Assembly: GCF_014218805.1 (NCBI RefSeq)
Contig: NZ_JACJUV010000001.1
Span: 1,810,501 to 1,874,500 of the forward strand
Length of the DNA stretch: 64,000 nt
Reading direction: 5' to 3'
Source of the DNA: Teredinibacter franksiae
GTDB taxonomy: Bacteria; Pseudomonadota; Gammaproteobacteria; Pseudomonadales; Cellvibrionaceae
Positions within the stretch are counted from its first letter, which is position 1; the number at the start of each line of letters is the position of its first letter. The notes under the pieces were generated by a model. The model made no database searches. It was given only the letters and a program-made list of their open reading frames with translations, and was not told the origin of the DNA. This document shows, piece by piece, positions 45,319 to 54,075 of the stretch. The translations under genes were made by a program, and so were the position numbers.

Positions 45319-45826
45319 ATTCAGCCTGTGTCAAAACCTGTTGCGCGAAGCTCATAGAATAGCTCGCAGCGAATATACAGAACAAAACCCCCACACACCG
45401 GCTACCAACGACAACCTAGTGATTACAGCCTTGTCCGTGCGCATGGGTTTATTTTCCGGGGTAGACAAACACTTGATGCAACGCGCCTTTGAAGTTGCTC
45501 TACATGACTTTCATTGTTACTGGCCAACACTGAAAGCCGACAAATACAGACCCTACCACAATGTGTTTTTTGCGCCTCGTGTAGAGCTACACATTGAAGA
45601 AGTTCCCGCTTCTGTATATTGCCACGATTGCGATACAAAATTTAACGTAGATCACCATCAATTTCGTAAAAATTACCTATCTTGTGCGCACAACGAAGCA
45701 CATAAAACTCAAATGCTTTCCGGCGACGAGTTATTACTGGTTAACCTCGCCATGCATCCACAACCCGGCGACCCCGCGAGTATTTTATTCGGCCGCCCCC
45801 CCGTGGAGGGCAGCCCCCGTGTGTGA
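45311..45826 (+). CDS. hypA: Nickel metallochaperone HypA, extended and with altered zinc motif
   Basis: A 171-residue HypA; typical members have about 115. MHEFSLCQNLLREA at the start carries the nickel ligand His2, so ATG 45311 inside hypC is the start. The zinc domain is unusual. The first CxxC is normal (CHDC), but the second knuckle reads SCAHNEAHK, one Cys followed by histidines, instead of CPxC. About 20 extra residues lie before it (HCYWPTLKADKYRPYHN) and the C-terminal tail is longer. GDELLLVNL is the conserved end of the fold. HypA delivers nickel with HypB. The stop overlaps the hypB start. Confidence 0.87.
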   Translation: MHEFSLCQNLLREAHRIARSEYTEQNPHTPATNDNLVITALSVRMGLFSGVDKHLMQRAFEVALHDFHCYWPTLKADKYRPYHNVFFAPRVELHIEEVPASVYCHDCDTKFNVDHHQFRKNYLSCAHNEAHKTQMLSGDELLLVNLAMHPQPGDPASILFGRPPVEGSPRV

Positions 45827-46598
45827 AACCTGCGGCTGTATGCTTCACCCCAGAAAACAACAGCCATTACTAAACACCGCTAAACTTGTAGCCCCGCTCG
45901 CCGTATCCAAACACAATCACACACTTCTACACAGCATTATGTCAAACAACGATAAGCAGGCATCGGCTAATCGCGAACGACTAAAAAAGCACACTATATT
46001 TTGTCTGAACCTTATGTCATCTCCGGGGGCAGGTAAAACCCGATTGCTAGAAGCAACTATTGGGCGCATGCATAAGCAACTGCGTATAGCCGTGATTGAA
46101 GGTGATCTTGAAACCGAAAACGATGCCATTCGTATTCGAAAACAAGGTGTAGAAGCCATTCAAATTACCACCGGCAGCGCCTGTCATCTAGACGCTCACT
46201 ATATTGAGGATGCGCTGAAAAAATTGGATTTAGCCAACCTCGACCTTATTTTTATAGAAAACGTGGGCAACCTAGTTTGCCCCGCCGCGTTCGACCTTGG
46301 ACAACACAAAAATATCGTTTTACTTTCCACCACAGAAGGCGACGATAAACCACTCAAATACCCGGTTATGTTTCGAAAAGTGGACGGCATGATTATCTCA
46401 AAAGTAGAGCTGCTAGCGTTTTTCGACGATTTCTCCATTGCCCGTGCCACAAAAAATTTCCAGAGGCTAGCCAACGACGGTGACATTTGGTCGCTTTCCG
46501 CGAAAACCGGATTAAATATGGACAGCTGGGTACACTGGCTACAAACACAAGTCGAGGCCGCTCAATCCACCCACGACGCGATAATTGACTTACCGTGA
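45819..46598 (+). CDS. hypB: Hydrogenase nickel-incorporation GTPase HypB
   Basis: A 259-residue GTPase. Translation probably begins at GTG 45819, giving the N-terminal nickel motif CETCGC; GGAGGG lies eight bases upstream and the start overlaps the hypA stop. The long frame upstream (to 45684) is only overlap with hypA. G motifs are LMSSPGAGKTRLLEA, VIEGDLETENDA and STTEGDD. No histidine-rich nickel-storage stretch is present, only scattered histidines after residue 10. It inserts nickel with HypA. Confidence 0.92.
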   Translation: MCETCGCMLHPRKQQPLLNTAKLVAPLAVSKHNHTLLHSIMSNNDKQASANRERLKKHTIFCLNLMSSPGAGKTRLLEATIGRMHKQLRIAVIEGDLETENDAIRIRKQGVEAIQITTGSACHLDAHYIEDALKKLDLANLDLIFIENVGNLVCPAAFDLGQHKNIVLLSTTEGDDKPLKYPVMFRKVDGMIISKVELLAFFDDFSIARATKNFQRLANDGDIWSLSAKTGLNMDSWVHWLQTQVEAAQSTHDAIIDLP

Positions 46599-47725
46599 AC
46601 ACCAGTGGCGCACAGCTTTGGCTAGACAAAATTCACCAACTGCCAGAACTAGCGGCCCCATTTAACCTACTCAATGTTTGTGGCGGCCACGAACGCAGTA
46701 TTACCCACGCAGGGCTACGCGGCGTATTACCCAAGGGCCTAAACCTGATCCCCGGCCCAGGCTGCCCCGTATGCGTGTGCCCAGAAGCGGATATAGCACT
46801 GGCAATAGCCATTGCCATGCAAGCCAATGTTGTACTTCTGGCATTTGGCGATTTATTACGGGTACCCATAAACAGAACAAACCCGTGCAAACTACTGCCA
46901 AAATCGGTTAAATCCCTGTCGCAAGCAAAAGCAGCCGGAGCGGACATTCAGCCTATTGCATCGCCACTAGAGGCAAAAAAAATAGCCGCGCAACAGCCAA
47001 ATAAAACCGTGGTATTTTTTGCCGCAGGATTTGAAACCACCATGGCACCGGTTGCCGCTCTGCTAACGGAATTTTTTTCGCATAGCCTACCCCGTAATCT
47101 TCTGTTTTTAATTTCCGGGAGAAAAACCTGGCCAGCTGTGCGCAAATTGTTGGCAGACGCAGAATCGGCTCCCATCCACGGGCTAATCGCACCCGGTCAT
47201 GTGGCGACCGTTATGGGAGCGCATGAATGGCAATTTATTCCTGACGAATTTAAAATTCCAAGTGCCATTGCGGGCTTTGAGAGCGAGAGTCTATTGCGGG
47301 CATTTCACTCAATATTGCAACAGCAAATTAGTCACAAACCACAGCTCGAAAATTGCTACCCCCAGGCGGTAAAAACACACGGTAATTTACACGCGCAAAC
47401 CCTGTTAGATCGCTGCTTTAAGGTTACGTCATCGCAATGGCGCGGTATTGGCTCAATTAACAATTCTGGTTTCACCTTAGTACCCGCACTAGCTGAACTC
47501 GATGCACACAATCACTATGCTGATATCAGCCTCGCCATACACGAAGCCTACAGTCAAAATACAATGCCTAAAAATTGTAAATGCGCAGAGGTTGTTATGG
47601 CTAAAGGCTTACCGAACCAATGCCCACTGTATGGCACCAGCTGTAGCCCACGCCAACCGCTAGGGCCCTGTATGGTATCGGACGAAGGCGCCTGTAGAAT
47701 TTGGTGGAGTGCGGGCCATGAGTAA
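46595..47725 (+). CDS. hypD: Hydrogenase maturation protein HypD
   Basis: A 376-residue 4Fe-4S protein that assembles Fe(CN)2CO with HypC. Conserved cysteine motifs are NVCGGHERSITHAG and PGPGCPVCVCPE; the C-terminal cluster is in CKCAEVVMAKGLPNQCPLYG and ACRIWW. It starts at a GTG overlapping the hypB stop (GTGA). All characteristic motifs are intact. It is followed by hypE with an overlap. Confidence 0.94.
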   Translation: MNTSGAQLWLDKIHQLPELAAPFNLLNVCGGHERSITHAGLRGVLPKGLNLIPGPGCPVCVCPEADIALAIAIAMQANVVLLAFGDLLRVPINRTNPCKLLPKSVKSLSQAKAAGADIQPIASPLEAKKIAAQQPNKTVVFFAAGFETTMAPVAALLTEFFSHSLPRNLLFLISGRKTWPAVRKLLADAESAPIHGLIAPGHVATVMGAHEWQFIPDEFKIPSAIAGFESESLLRAFHSILQQQISHKPQLENCYPQAVKTHGNLHAQTLLDRCFKVTSSQWRGIGSINNSGFTLVPALAELDAHNHYADISLAIHEAYSQNTMPKNCKCAEVVMAKGLPNQCPLYGTSCSPRQPLGPCMVSDEGACRIWWSAGHE

Positions 47726-48728
47726 ACGAATAACACTTGCGCACGGCAATGGCGGCCTATTAATGCGCGAACTAGTAGAGGAGTGCTTTGCCCGTAAGCT
47801 GGCCAACACGCACCTCAACACCGATTTAGATGCCGCCCAGCTAAACCTTGCCGGCAACCAGTGGGCGATGACCACCGATGGCTTTACCGTGCAACCCCTC
47901 TTTTTCCCCGGCGGCAATATCGGCAGCCTCGCCATTCACGGTACCGCAAACGATTTGGCCGTATCCGGTGCTCGTGCACGCTATCTAAGCTTAAATGCTT
48001 TTATAGAAGAAGGCCTGCCGTTTAGCGAGCTCGATAACATAATTTCCGCCATGGCCAGCGCTGCCAATGAGGCAAAAATATCTATCGTCACCGGCGACAC
48101 CAAGGTTGTACCTCGCGGCCATGGGGGCGGAATCTATTTCGCTACAACCGGTATTGGCGAAAAACTACCCGAATTTCAATTGCACCCAAATAGATTGCAG
48201 GCAGGTGATAAAGTCATTATTTCGGGCCCCATCGGTAATCATGGAATTGCCGTGATGATGGCCCGTGAAGATTTTGGACTACACAGCGAAATTCAATCCG
48301 ACTCCGCCAACGTGTGGCCACTAGTGGCAGCACTACGCCAATTAAAAAACCCAAACGCCGTTAAATTACTGCGCGATCCAACCCGCGGCGGGCTCAATAT
48401 GGTTGTTCATGACTGGAGTCACTTTAGTAAACTAGGCATTGAACTTTGTGAACATTCACTTCCCATTCAACCGGAGGTAAATACCGTGTGTAACATCCTC
48501 GGCTACGACCCGCTAAGCCTTGCCTGCGAAGGTCGTATAGTCGCTGCGGTCGAAAGTAGTATTGCAGAGGACCTAATTGCACGCTGGCGAAACCAGCCCT
48601 TAGGGCAAGAAGCCGCTGTAATCGGCGAGCTTACCAACGCTCATCAACAGGTAGTCATTAATACAACCATCGGCGGCCAGCGGCTTTTATCGCCGCTTGA
48701 GGACGAGCCACTACCGCGTATCTGCTAG
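47718..48728 (+). CDS. hypE: Hydrogenase maturation protein HypE
   Basis: A 336-residue PurM-like protein that dehydrates a thiocarboxamide on its C-terminal cysteine to form the cyanide ligand. The end is EPLPRIC, the invariant PRIC tail. LAHGNGGLLMRELVEE is the N-terminal signature and VTGDTKVVPRGHGGGI the ATP-binding part. I use the ATG at 47718, which overlaps the hypD stop and has GGAG nine bases upstream. Its partner HypF, which makes the carbamoyl donor, is not encoded in this window. Confidence 0.94.
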   Translation: MSKRITLAHGNGGLLMRELVEECFARKLANTHLNTDLDAAQLNLAGNQWAMTTDGFTVQPLFFPGGNIGSLAIHGTANDLAVSGARARYLSLNAFIEEGLPFSELDNIISAMASAANEAKISIVTGDTKVVPRGHGGGIYFATTGIGEKLPEFQLHPNRLQAGDKVIISGPIGNHGIAVMMAREDFGLHSEIQSDSANVWPLVAALRQLKNPNAVKLLRDPTRGGLNMVVHDWSHFSKLGIELCEHSLPIQPEVNTVCNILGYDPLSLACEGRIVAAVESSIAEDLIARWRNQPLGQEAAVIGELTNAHQQVVINTTIGGQRLLSPLEDEPLPRIC

Positions 48729-49030
48729 GCTTGTTTTTTGACTCGTCAGAATAGTCAGGAAAAATCTCTTATAATAAGCCACCCTACACTGCGCCCAAAT
48801 GCGGTCGCGCACTGAGCATTCACACGACTTCAAACTGAAAGTAAAAGGCTCGCTACAATTTTTCCGTAATTTAGTATGACAACAATAAAAAGTAGTAAAA
48901 AAACAAAAGAATCGAAAAAGAACGAGGCCACTGGACATCGTTGACTGGCATCAACTCAAAAATGAAAACTATAACTCCTCTCAAGCACTCAATCCATTAT
49001 GACAATACGTCCAACCCCTACCGAGCGTTT
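48729..49030. other. Intergenic region after hypE
   Basis: A 302-base gap between the convergent hypE and solute-binding-protein genes. It is AT-rich, with short A and T runs (a GTTTTTTG run at 48732-48739 soon after the hypE stop). I see no clear stem-loop terminator, open frame or RNA gene. Confidence 0.3.
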
Positions 49031-49945
49031 TTAACGGCTTTTCAAATCCCGAAAAAACGGCAATAGGTAGGGCATATCTTCAAACATCATGTCGGGTGAT
49101 AGATTACCGTTCTCCAAAAATATTAAACGTCTTTTATCTAATTGCGCTCTGGCAACAACACTACCAAAATATTTATCGAAGACCTTATCATATGCGCCCA
49201 TTCGTGACGCGATGCGTAAGCCCACTTCCAGTCTTTCAGCAATCTGTGGAGTTTCGGGTGAAACATAAAAATAGCTAGGTAAGTACATGACCATGGCCGT
49301 ATGTTTCTCTATGACAAGCTCTGGCATTTCTTGTTTAAAATCATCATACTCCCGATGAATCTCGTTCAACCCCCGTGGAAACAACTGAAACCTACCCACT
49401 CTTAGCATATCGAATAAACTTAAATAGCTTTCCCCAACTACTACGTTCATAGAATGCGAACGCAATACCTGCGTTGTAGACCAGTGGTTGTTTACTCCAA
49501 TGGTAAACTGCCGAAAATCGTCCAGAACTACTGCATTCTCAAGAAGGTCTTTGTTCTTTTTCGTCACCAAAGCCAAACGAAAGCTCGCAACCCCTTTTTG
49601 GAGTGGAAATTTAACGCGCGTAACCTTACCTTCCCAACCAAGTTTAGGCGGCGATATCATCACGTTGAGTAAATTCCCAGTATGCAGTTCCCGGTACTGG
49701 CGCTCACGAAACATTGGCAGCGGTGATCGAACCAGATCATAGTCGCCGTATGGACCTCGGGTGGCCTCCAGTGCAATCCCCAGCAACTCGAAGCTATAAT
49801 CTAAACGTCTATCTTTGTTTGTATGTGGCTTGGCAGCAATCACCATATCTCGCTGTTCATTGGCAACGAGCCCCTCAGGCGCACAACCCAAGCAAGCGAG
49901 CACCCAACAGATGCGGCGAATGAAATATTTGAAACTATTTTTCAT
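49031..49945 (-). CDS. Orphan periplasmic solute-binding-like protein
   Basis: A 304-residue secreted protein with a hydrophobic signal (FIRRICWVLACLGCAPEGLVA). It follows the amino-acid-type binding-protein layout: KFPLQKGVASFRLALVTKK, FDMLRVGRFQLFPRGLNEI and AERLEVGLRIASRMGAYDKVF. It resembles the protein at 26389-27213 in size, layout and C-terminal pattern. No transporter membrane genes are near, so a stand-alone sensory or scavenging role is possible. The Cys-containing signal could suggest a lipoprotein, but no good lipobox is seen. Confidence 0.7.
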   Translation of the reverse strand: MKNSFKYFIRRICWVLACLGCAPEGLVANEQRDMVIAAKPHTNKDRRLDYSFELLGIALEATRGPYGDYDLVRSPLPMFRERQYRELHTGNLLNVMISPPKLGWEGKVTRVKFPLQKGVASFRLALVTKKNKDLLENAVVLDDFRQFTIGVNNHWSTTQVLRSHSMNVVVGESYLSLFDMLRVGRFQLFPRGLNEIHREYDDFKQEMPELVIEKHTAMVMYLPSYFYVSPETPQIAERLEVGLRIASRMGAYDKVFDKYFGSVVARAQLDKRRLIFLENGNLSPDMMFEDMPYLLPFFRDLKSR

Positions 49946-50250
49946 AGAAACAATTGATAGAAAAACGATGGGTGTGAGAACAACTGGAAAGCTCGCTATA
50001 TACAGGAAGTATAGTCAGATATAGCAATAACGACGTAAGAAACCTGTAATAATTGTCGTCGGTATCCAACTACCCTTTTCGTAACAATACTCGACTCTTA
50101 AACCATGGCTCATTAGCCTAATACGTGAGCCCCGCTTTTTAACTATCATAAAATACTCTACAGCGAAACTGAAGGCTGATTTGAACTCATCGTCGCTATT
50201 GGGCAACTGGGTAGTATGATCCCACTAAATTTGCAAATTCGGTGCTTTAA
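49946..50250. other. Intergenic region upstream of the duplicated fragment
   Basis: This region separates the solute-binding-protein gene from the signal-peptide fragment. The TTTTTAACTATCAT string near 50140 recurs near 51758, suggesting that the duplication with the upstream region of the GH28 gene begins here. No gene is evident. Confidence 0.35.
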
Positions 50251-50460
50251 TTGAATATAGAATATGCAAACGTGGCTTGCCTCCTTCTGGCATGGCTTAT
50301 ATCGGCTCAACCGCTAGTGGAGGCACGAGAGGAACTAAACTCCCCAATCCATAGTTCTATTTCTGACAACTTCCACCTTAGCGATAAGGTAAAGAGTAAT
50401 ATGAGACTAACGAAACAGCCAAAAAAAAAAGGCGCTTTATCCAGATTCAGACAAAGGTAA
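50251..50460 (+). pseudogene. Decayed duplicate of the polygalacturonase 5' end
   Basis: The first ~28 codons repeat the signal peptide of the GH28 gene at 51868: 60 of 69 bases match, including a perfect 36-base block (50282-50317 versus 51893-51928). The start is TTG where the intact gene has ATG. Sequence after about 50335 is unrelated and the frame stops after 69 codons. It is best read as a remnant of a duplication, not a working gene, although a small secreted peptide (LLLAWLISAQPLVEAR) could be made in principle. Confidence 0.7.
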
Positions 50461-50464
50461 ACCA

Positions 50465-50500
50465 CAAAAAACCGGAGGCAATAACACCTCCGGTTTCTTT
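50465..50500. terminator. Bidirectional rho-independent terminator
   Basis: ACCGGAGG (50471-50478) and CCTCCGGT (50487-50494) form a perfect 8-bp stem with an eight-base loop, flanked by an A run on the left and TTTCTTT on the right. It can terminate the minus-strand PEP-CTERM gene, which ends 14 bases away, and plus-strand transcription through the fragment. Confidence 0.8.
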
Positions 50501-50513
50501 CTAGAACAAAGAA

Positions 50514-51158
50514 CTACTTAATAAAACGACGACGAGAAACGCCTAAAGCAAGAATACCTAAGCCCAACAAGCCAAGACTTGATGGCTCTGGAACTTCAGC
50601 TGAGTGCAAACGAAAGCTCAGCTCGGATACATTTTGTGGTGTTCCACCGTTTCCGAGAGAACCGAGACCAACCTGACCGGCGTTACCGGCGCCTAGCGTA
50701 TCAAAGTGCATATCATCGCCAGAAAAAGAGATCCAGTAATCGCCTGCACCCAGATTTACGCCGCTCAAAAGAGCTGAAAGGGTTACGTTCGCATTGACGC
50801 CTTGAGTCTTGTTAGTAGAAAGCAGATCCAACTCTTGGAAATCAAATACGTTTGTCCAAACCTGATCTTGATTATAGGCATTCCAGATGCTTAAACGAAC
50901 ATCGGTATCTGCACCAGCCGTTGGCAGAATATTGTAAAAGCTCGCATCCCACTCTACGGTTAAATCAGCTACACCGGCCGTAAGCGAAAAATTGTCGAAC
51001 ATAGTATGCGCGTCCATGTCTCCACAAGAGGAGCAATGCCCACCGATATTATCGGTACCGGTACCATTGTCCCAAATTAGCGCTGCGTTAGCGCTAAGGG
51101 TAAAGCCTAGGGCCAAGATGGCCAGCGAGTACTTCAGTGTTAGCAAAACATTCTTCAT
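50514..51158 (-). CDS. PEP-CTERM sorting-domain exported protein
   Basis: A 214-residue exported protein. The signal peptide (about 1-25) ends SANAALIWDNG. The C-terminus has the tripartite PEP-CTERM signal: VPEPSSLGLLGLGILALG, then RRR. Such proteins are processed by an exosortase and anchored or released with exopolysaccharide. The middle is beta-rich with a CSSCGD pair and no recognised enzyme domain. GGAGTG precedes the ATG. The exosortase is not in the window. Flanked by copies of a duplicated signal-peptide region. Confidence 0.85.
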   Translation of the reverse strand: MKNVLLTLKYSLAILALGFTLSANAALIWDNGTGTDNIGGHCSSCGDMDAHTMFDNFSLTAGVADLTVEWDASFYNILPTAGADTDVRLSIWNAYNQDQVWTNVFDFQELDLLSTNKTQGVNANVTLSALLSGVNLGAGDYWISFSGDDMHFDTLGAGNAGQVGLGSLGNGGTPQNVSELSFRLHSAEVPEPSSLGLLGLGILALGVSRRRFIK

Positions 51159-51867
51159 TGTTCACTCCAAAAATTATTGTATTCACCAGCATTTTCCAGT
51201 GATACGTATTCAAGAGCACGTAGTGTGCCAATACGCGCCAAACGAACAAAAAGGTTTTTTATATGCCAAATTTTTCTTATATATTAGTGACTTGGGTCAC
51301 AATTAAACGTAACAAATACTACTTTAGCATTATTGCTATAGGGGGTTTCTGTAAATTTATCTGACACAGCCATCATCAATGAAGACCTTAGCGCATACAC
51401 TAAAAGACTGTTTCTCCGGCCATCTCGCATTGGCAAAAGGAGGAGCAATGGCGCGCAGCGCATTAGTACTGGTACAGGGATAACAAAACAAAAACCGCAA
51501 AATCCAAACTTTTCTGTTTTGTCGCTTTCCGCTGTGACTAACATTAACCACCCAATGTTAAATGTCGGCTGCACAGGAGCAATCGATACTCCCGTAAATG
51601 ACAAAAACACATATTCTGAGCTCACACACATTCCCGGTACGGCACAAAGTTCCTCGAACTATTACCCTCATCAAGATTCACCAAAGAATAGCGCTACTAT
51701 CCGTCCCAAACCTAGAACCAATCCCACGGGTGACTACAGTGCGTGGTTCCTGTGTTTTTAACTATCATTAGCTAATGTCTTCAAAAAAACTGTAGCCAGA
51801 CTTGGAAACATTGAAAATCGGCGGGCAGGTAGCGTAATTTTACTCATTTTGAAAATAGGGTGGCTAA
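51159..51867. other. Intergenic region between PEP-CTERM and GH28 genes
   Basis: About 700 bases hold the PEP-CTERM promoter region, short open frames on both strands without recognisable motifs (for example 51284-51631 and 51519-51761), and the GH28 leader. The start of the repeated segment (TTTTTAACTATCAT) lies near 51758. AGGGTGG precedes the GH28 ATG. I call no gene here. Confidence 0.4.
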
Positions 51868-53529
51868 ATGAAATATACAAACGTGGTTTATGTCCTTCTG
51901 GCATGGCTTATATCGGCTCAACCGCTAGCGCAGGCGCGAAATATTAGTTACGACGATAATTTCGGGCCTTTATACAAGAACCTGCCATTTAACATGCCTC
52001 TGGTCGCGCTGCCCAAAATTCCCCGCTATGAGGTTTCCATTGAAAAATTTGGCGGCGTGGGTGATGGCGTTTCAGTCAATACAGGCGCTTTCGCCAAAGC
52101 CATTAACCACCTTTCCGAGAAAGGTGGTGGTCGCTTAATAGTACCGAGGGGTATTTGGTTAAGCGGCCCTATCGTGCTTAAAAGTCATATCGACTTACAT
52201 GTACAAAGTGGTGCCTTGGTTAAATTCATTCCCGACAAAGACCTCTACGAACTCATCGACACCAGCTATGAAGGCCTAAACGCTTGGCGGCCTATAAGCC
52301 CCATTTATGCCAACAATTTGACCGATATTGCCATTACCGGCCAAGGCACTATTGATGGATCTGGCGGCGACTGGCGGCTAGTGAAGAAATCGAAAATGAC
52401 CGATGGCCAATGGAAAAAACTGGTGGCCAGTGGCGGTATTGTATCCGACGATGGCAAAGTCTGGTTTCCCTCTCAGGAGTCGCTGCAGGGTGCGAAAGCG
52501 ATGAAGACTGACAACATCTTCAAATACAACAAAAAGCAGGCACAAGCCATAAAACATTGGCTACGCCCTGTAATGGTGGCGTTGGTGAATACCGATAGAA
52601 TTTTACTGGATGGCCCAACCTTCCAAAACTCGCCCGCCTGGAACCTGCATCTACTTATGAGCAAAAATATTGTAGTGAGGAATGTGCAGGTACGAAATCC
52701 CTGGTTTGCTCAAAACGGGGATGGCATAGACCTAGAATCAGTGAAGAACGTGTTGGTCTACAAAAACCGGTTTGATGTGGGTGACGACGCTATTTGCCTT
52801 AAATCTGGAAAAAATGAAGACGGTCGCCGCCGCGGTATACCGAGCGAAAACCTGATTATTCAAGATAACGTGGTATACCACGGCCATGGCGGGTTTGTAC
52901 TCGGTAGCGAAATGTCGGGCGGAGTAAAAAATGTATCTTTCTCCAAGGCAACCTTTATTGGTACCGATATCGGTATTCGCTTTAAAAGCACGCGCGGGCG
53001 TGGTGGCGTAGTAGAAAACATTTGGATATCCGATATTGATATGATCGACATCGCCAAGGGCGCTATAAATTTCAACCTGTACTACTCCAACAAAGTATTA
53101 TGGGAGCCGGGCAAGAAAAACAAAGACGACGTACCACCGGTAGACGAGAAAACCCCGCAATTTAAAGATATATCTATAAAAAATGTTCGCGCACTTAATG
53201 TGGGAATAGCCGCTTTTCTACAGGGCTTGCCCGAAATGAAACTGCGTAATGTCACCCTTGAAAACGCCTATTTTGAATCGAACAAAGGTATACAAATAAC
53301 AGATGCCGATAACATTAGTATCAACAACGTTACCGTACTATCGCAGCAACAAAACGCTATAGACCTGCGCAATGCAAGCAACGTTAATTTTGGGGATATC
53401 GATATTGGTAAGGAACATCATGTTTCTATACAGGGCGAGGAGAGCAACGACATCGTTTTTGACAAAAAGGGATTGAAAATAAAAATGGGAGAGTACGTTA
53501 ACAAAAAGGCCGTTCGCTATAGCCAGTAG
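51868..53529 (+). CDS. GH28 polygalacturonase family enzyme (secreted)
   Basis: A 553-residue pectin-degrading glycoside hydrolase, family 28. The signal peptide ends near AQPLAQAR. The parallel beta-helix carries NGDGIDLESVKNV (catalytic Asp), VGDDAICLKSGKN (catalytic Asp pair), HGHGGFVLGS and GIRFKSTRGRG, all hallmarks of the family. It hydrolyses galacturonan chains, as an endo- or exo-enzyme; the sequence alone does not decide. AGGGTGG lies upstream of the ATG. A decayed copy of its 5' end lies 1.6 kb upstream and an IS66 remnant directly downstream. Confidence 0.93.
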   Translation: MKYTNVVYVLLAWLISAQPLAQARNISYDDNFGPLYKNLPFNMPLVALPKIPRYEVSIEKFGGVGDGVSVNTGAFAKAINHLSEKGGGRLIVPRGIWLSGPIVLKSHIDLHVQSGALVKFIPDKDLYELIDTSYEGLNAWRPISPIYANNLTDIAITGQGTIDGSGGDWRLVKKSKMTDGQWKKLVASGGIVSDDGKVWFPSQESLQGAKAMKTDNIFKYNKKQAQAIKHWLRPVMVALVNTDRILLDGPTFQNSPAWNLHLLMSKNIVVRNVQVRNPWFAQNGDGIDLESVKNVLVYKNRFDVGDDAICLKSGKNEDGRRRGIPSENLIIQDNVVYHGHGGFVLGSEMSGGVKNVSFSKATFIGTDIGIRFKSTRGRGGVVENIWISDIDMIDIAKGAINFNLYYSNKVLWEPGKKNKDDVPPVDEKTPQFKDISIKNVRALNVGIAAFLQGLPEMKLRNVTLENAYFESNKGIQITDADNISINNVTVLSQQQNAIDLRNASNVNFGDIDIGKEHHVSIQGEESNDIVFDKKGLKIKMGEYVNKKAVRYSQ

Positions 53530-53579
53530 CGTCAAGTTGTGGATTTTTGTTTTTGTGTCAAGTTATTGGATGTCCTTAT

Positions 53580-53603
53580 ATTGTTATTGTTATTGTTATT
53601 GTT
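53580..53603. repeat. ATTGTT hexanucleotide repeat
   Basis: Four perfect copies of ATTGTT lie between the GH28 gene and the IS66 remnant. They keep the reading frame of the remnant (alternating Ile-Val), but are probably slippage sequence. Confidence 0.8.
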
Positions 53604-53741
53604 TACAGTCTGATAGAAACAGCCAAGGCTAACGACCTGAATACGTACGACTATTTGCAACACATATTTAAAGAACTGCCCAATGTGCAAAATGTTGAGC
53701 AGATTGAGGCATTGCTGCCTTGGAATGTGCAGCTTGGCTAG
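53604..53741 (+). pseudogene. IS66-family transposase C-terminal remnant
   Basis: The frame reads YSLIETAKANDLNTYDYL, then IEALLPWNVQLG before a stop. This matches the short C-terminal domain of IS66 transposases (SLIETAKAN...YAYLRHVFTELP...LLPWN). About 45 residues remain of roughly 500; the upstream part is replaced by a microsatellite and unrelated sequence. No terminal inverted repeats are seen. It marks an old insertion next to the GH28 gene. Confidence 0.75.
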
Positions 53742-53998
53742 GGTGTGGTTGGTTTGGCGCTTAACCTTAATACCCTTAATGTATTCTTTACGTTAATTTC
53801 GCAAAAGAGATATAAAACCTTTCCACGCGCCTCCGCAATAAATTTGGCTACTGCTCTTAAGTCTGGTTATTGAGGGAAATGTTTAGCGTTTTTACGAAAA
53901 AATTTGATTTATATGATAAAAAAATAATTTCCGCTCAAATATCACTCACATCGGCTAAACTAAATACAAATATCGACTTCTTCAAAAACTAAGTAGTA
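53742..53998. other. Intergenic region after the IS66 remnant
   Basis: AT-rich sequence with no convincing gene. It leads into a compact segment with RNA-like inverted repeats (annotated separately). Confidence 0.35.
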
Positions 53999-54075
53999 GC
54001 AAAAAGGAATCCCGTTAACCGCCAGGAATGGCCATTTAGCCTTACCGTGCCTAAGGTAGCGCAGGATTAACCCAG
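53999..54075 (+). ncRNA. Possible structured RNA, three-way-junction-like
   Basis: AATCC (54008-54012) can pair with GGATT (54064-54068), and CGTTAACC next to it with GGTAGCG. Inside are GCCA-GGAA-TGGC (a GNRA tetraloop) and CCTTA...TAAGG containing CCTAAG, the 5' half of a tetraloop-receptor motif. The architecture recalls a GEMM (c-di-GMP-I) riboswitch, but core bases do not match and no plus-strand gene follows, so this is tentative. Confidence 0.2.

Noticed and set aside
45684..45818. N-terminal extension of HypB upstream of the CETCGC motif
   Set aside because: It overlaps hypA in another frame; the GTG at 45819 with GGAGGG and the conserved N-terminal motif fits much better.
51284..51761. 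Short open frames between the PEP-CTERM and GH28 genes
   Set aside because: Overlapping on opposite strands, no recognisable domains or ribosome sites; treated as intergenic.
54041..54062. CCTAAGGTAGCG identical to a conserved 23S rRNA segment (I-CeuI site region)
   Set aside because: Flanking bases do not match 23S rRNA on either side, so a 12-base coincidence is more likely than an rRNA fragment.
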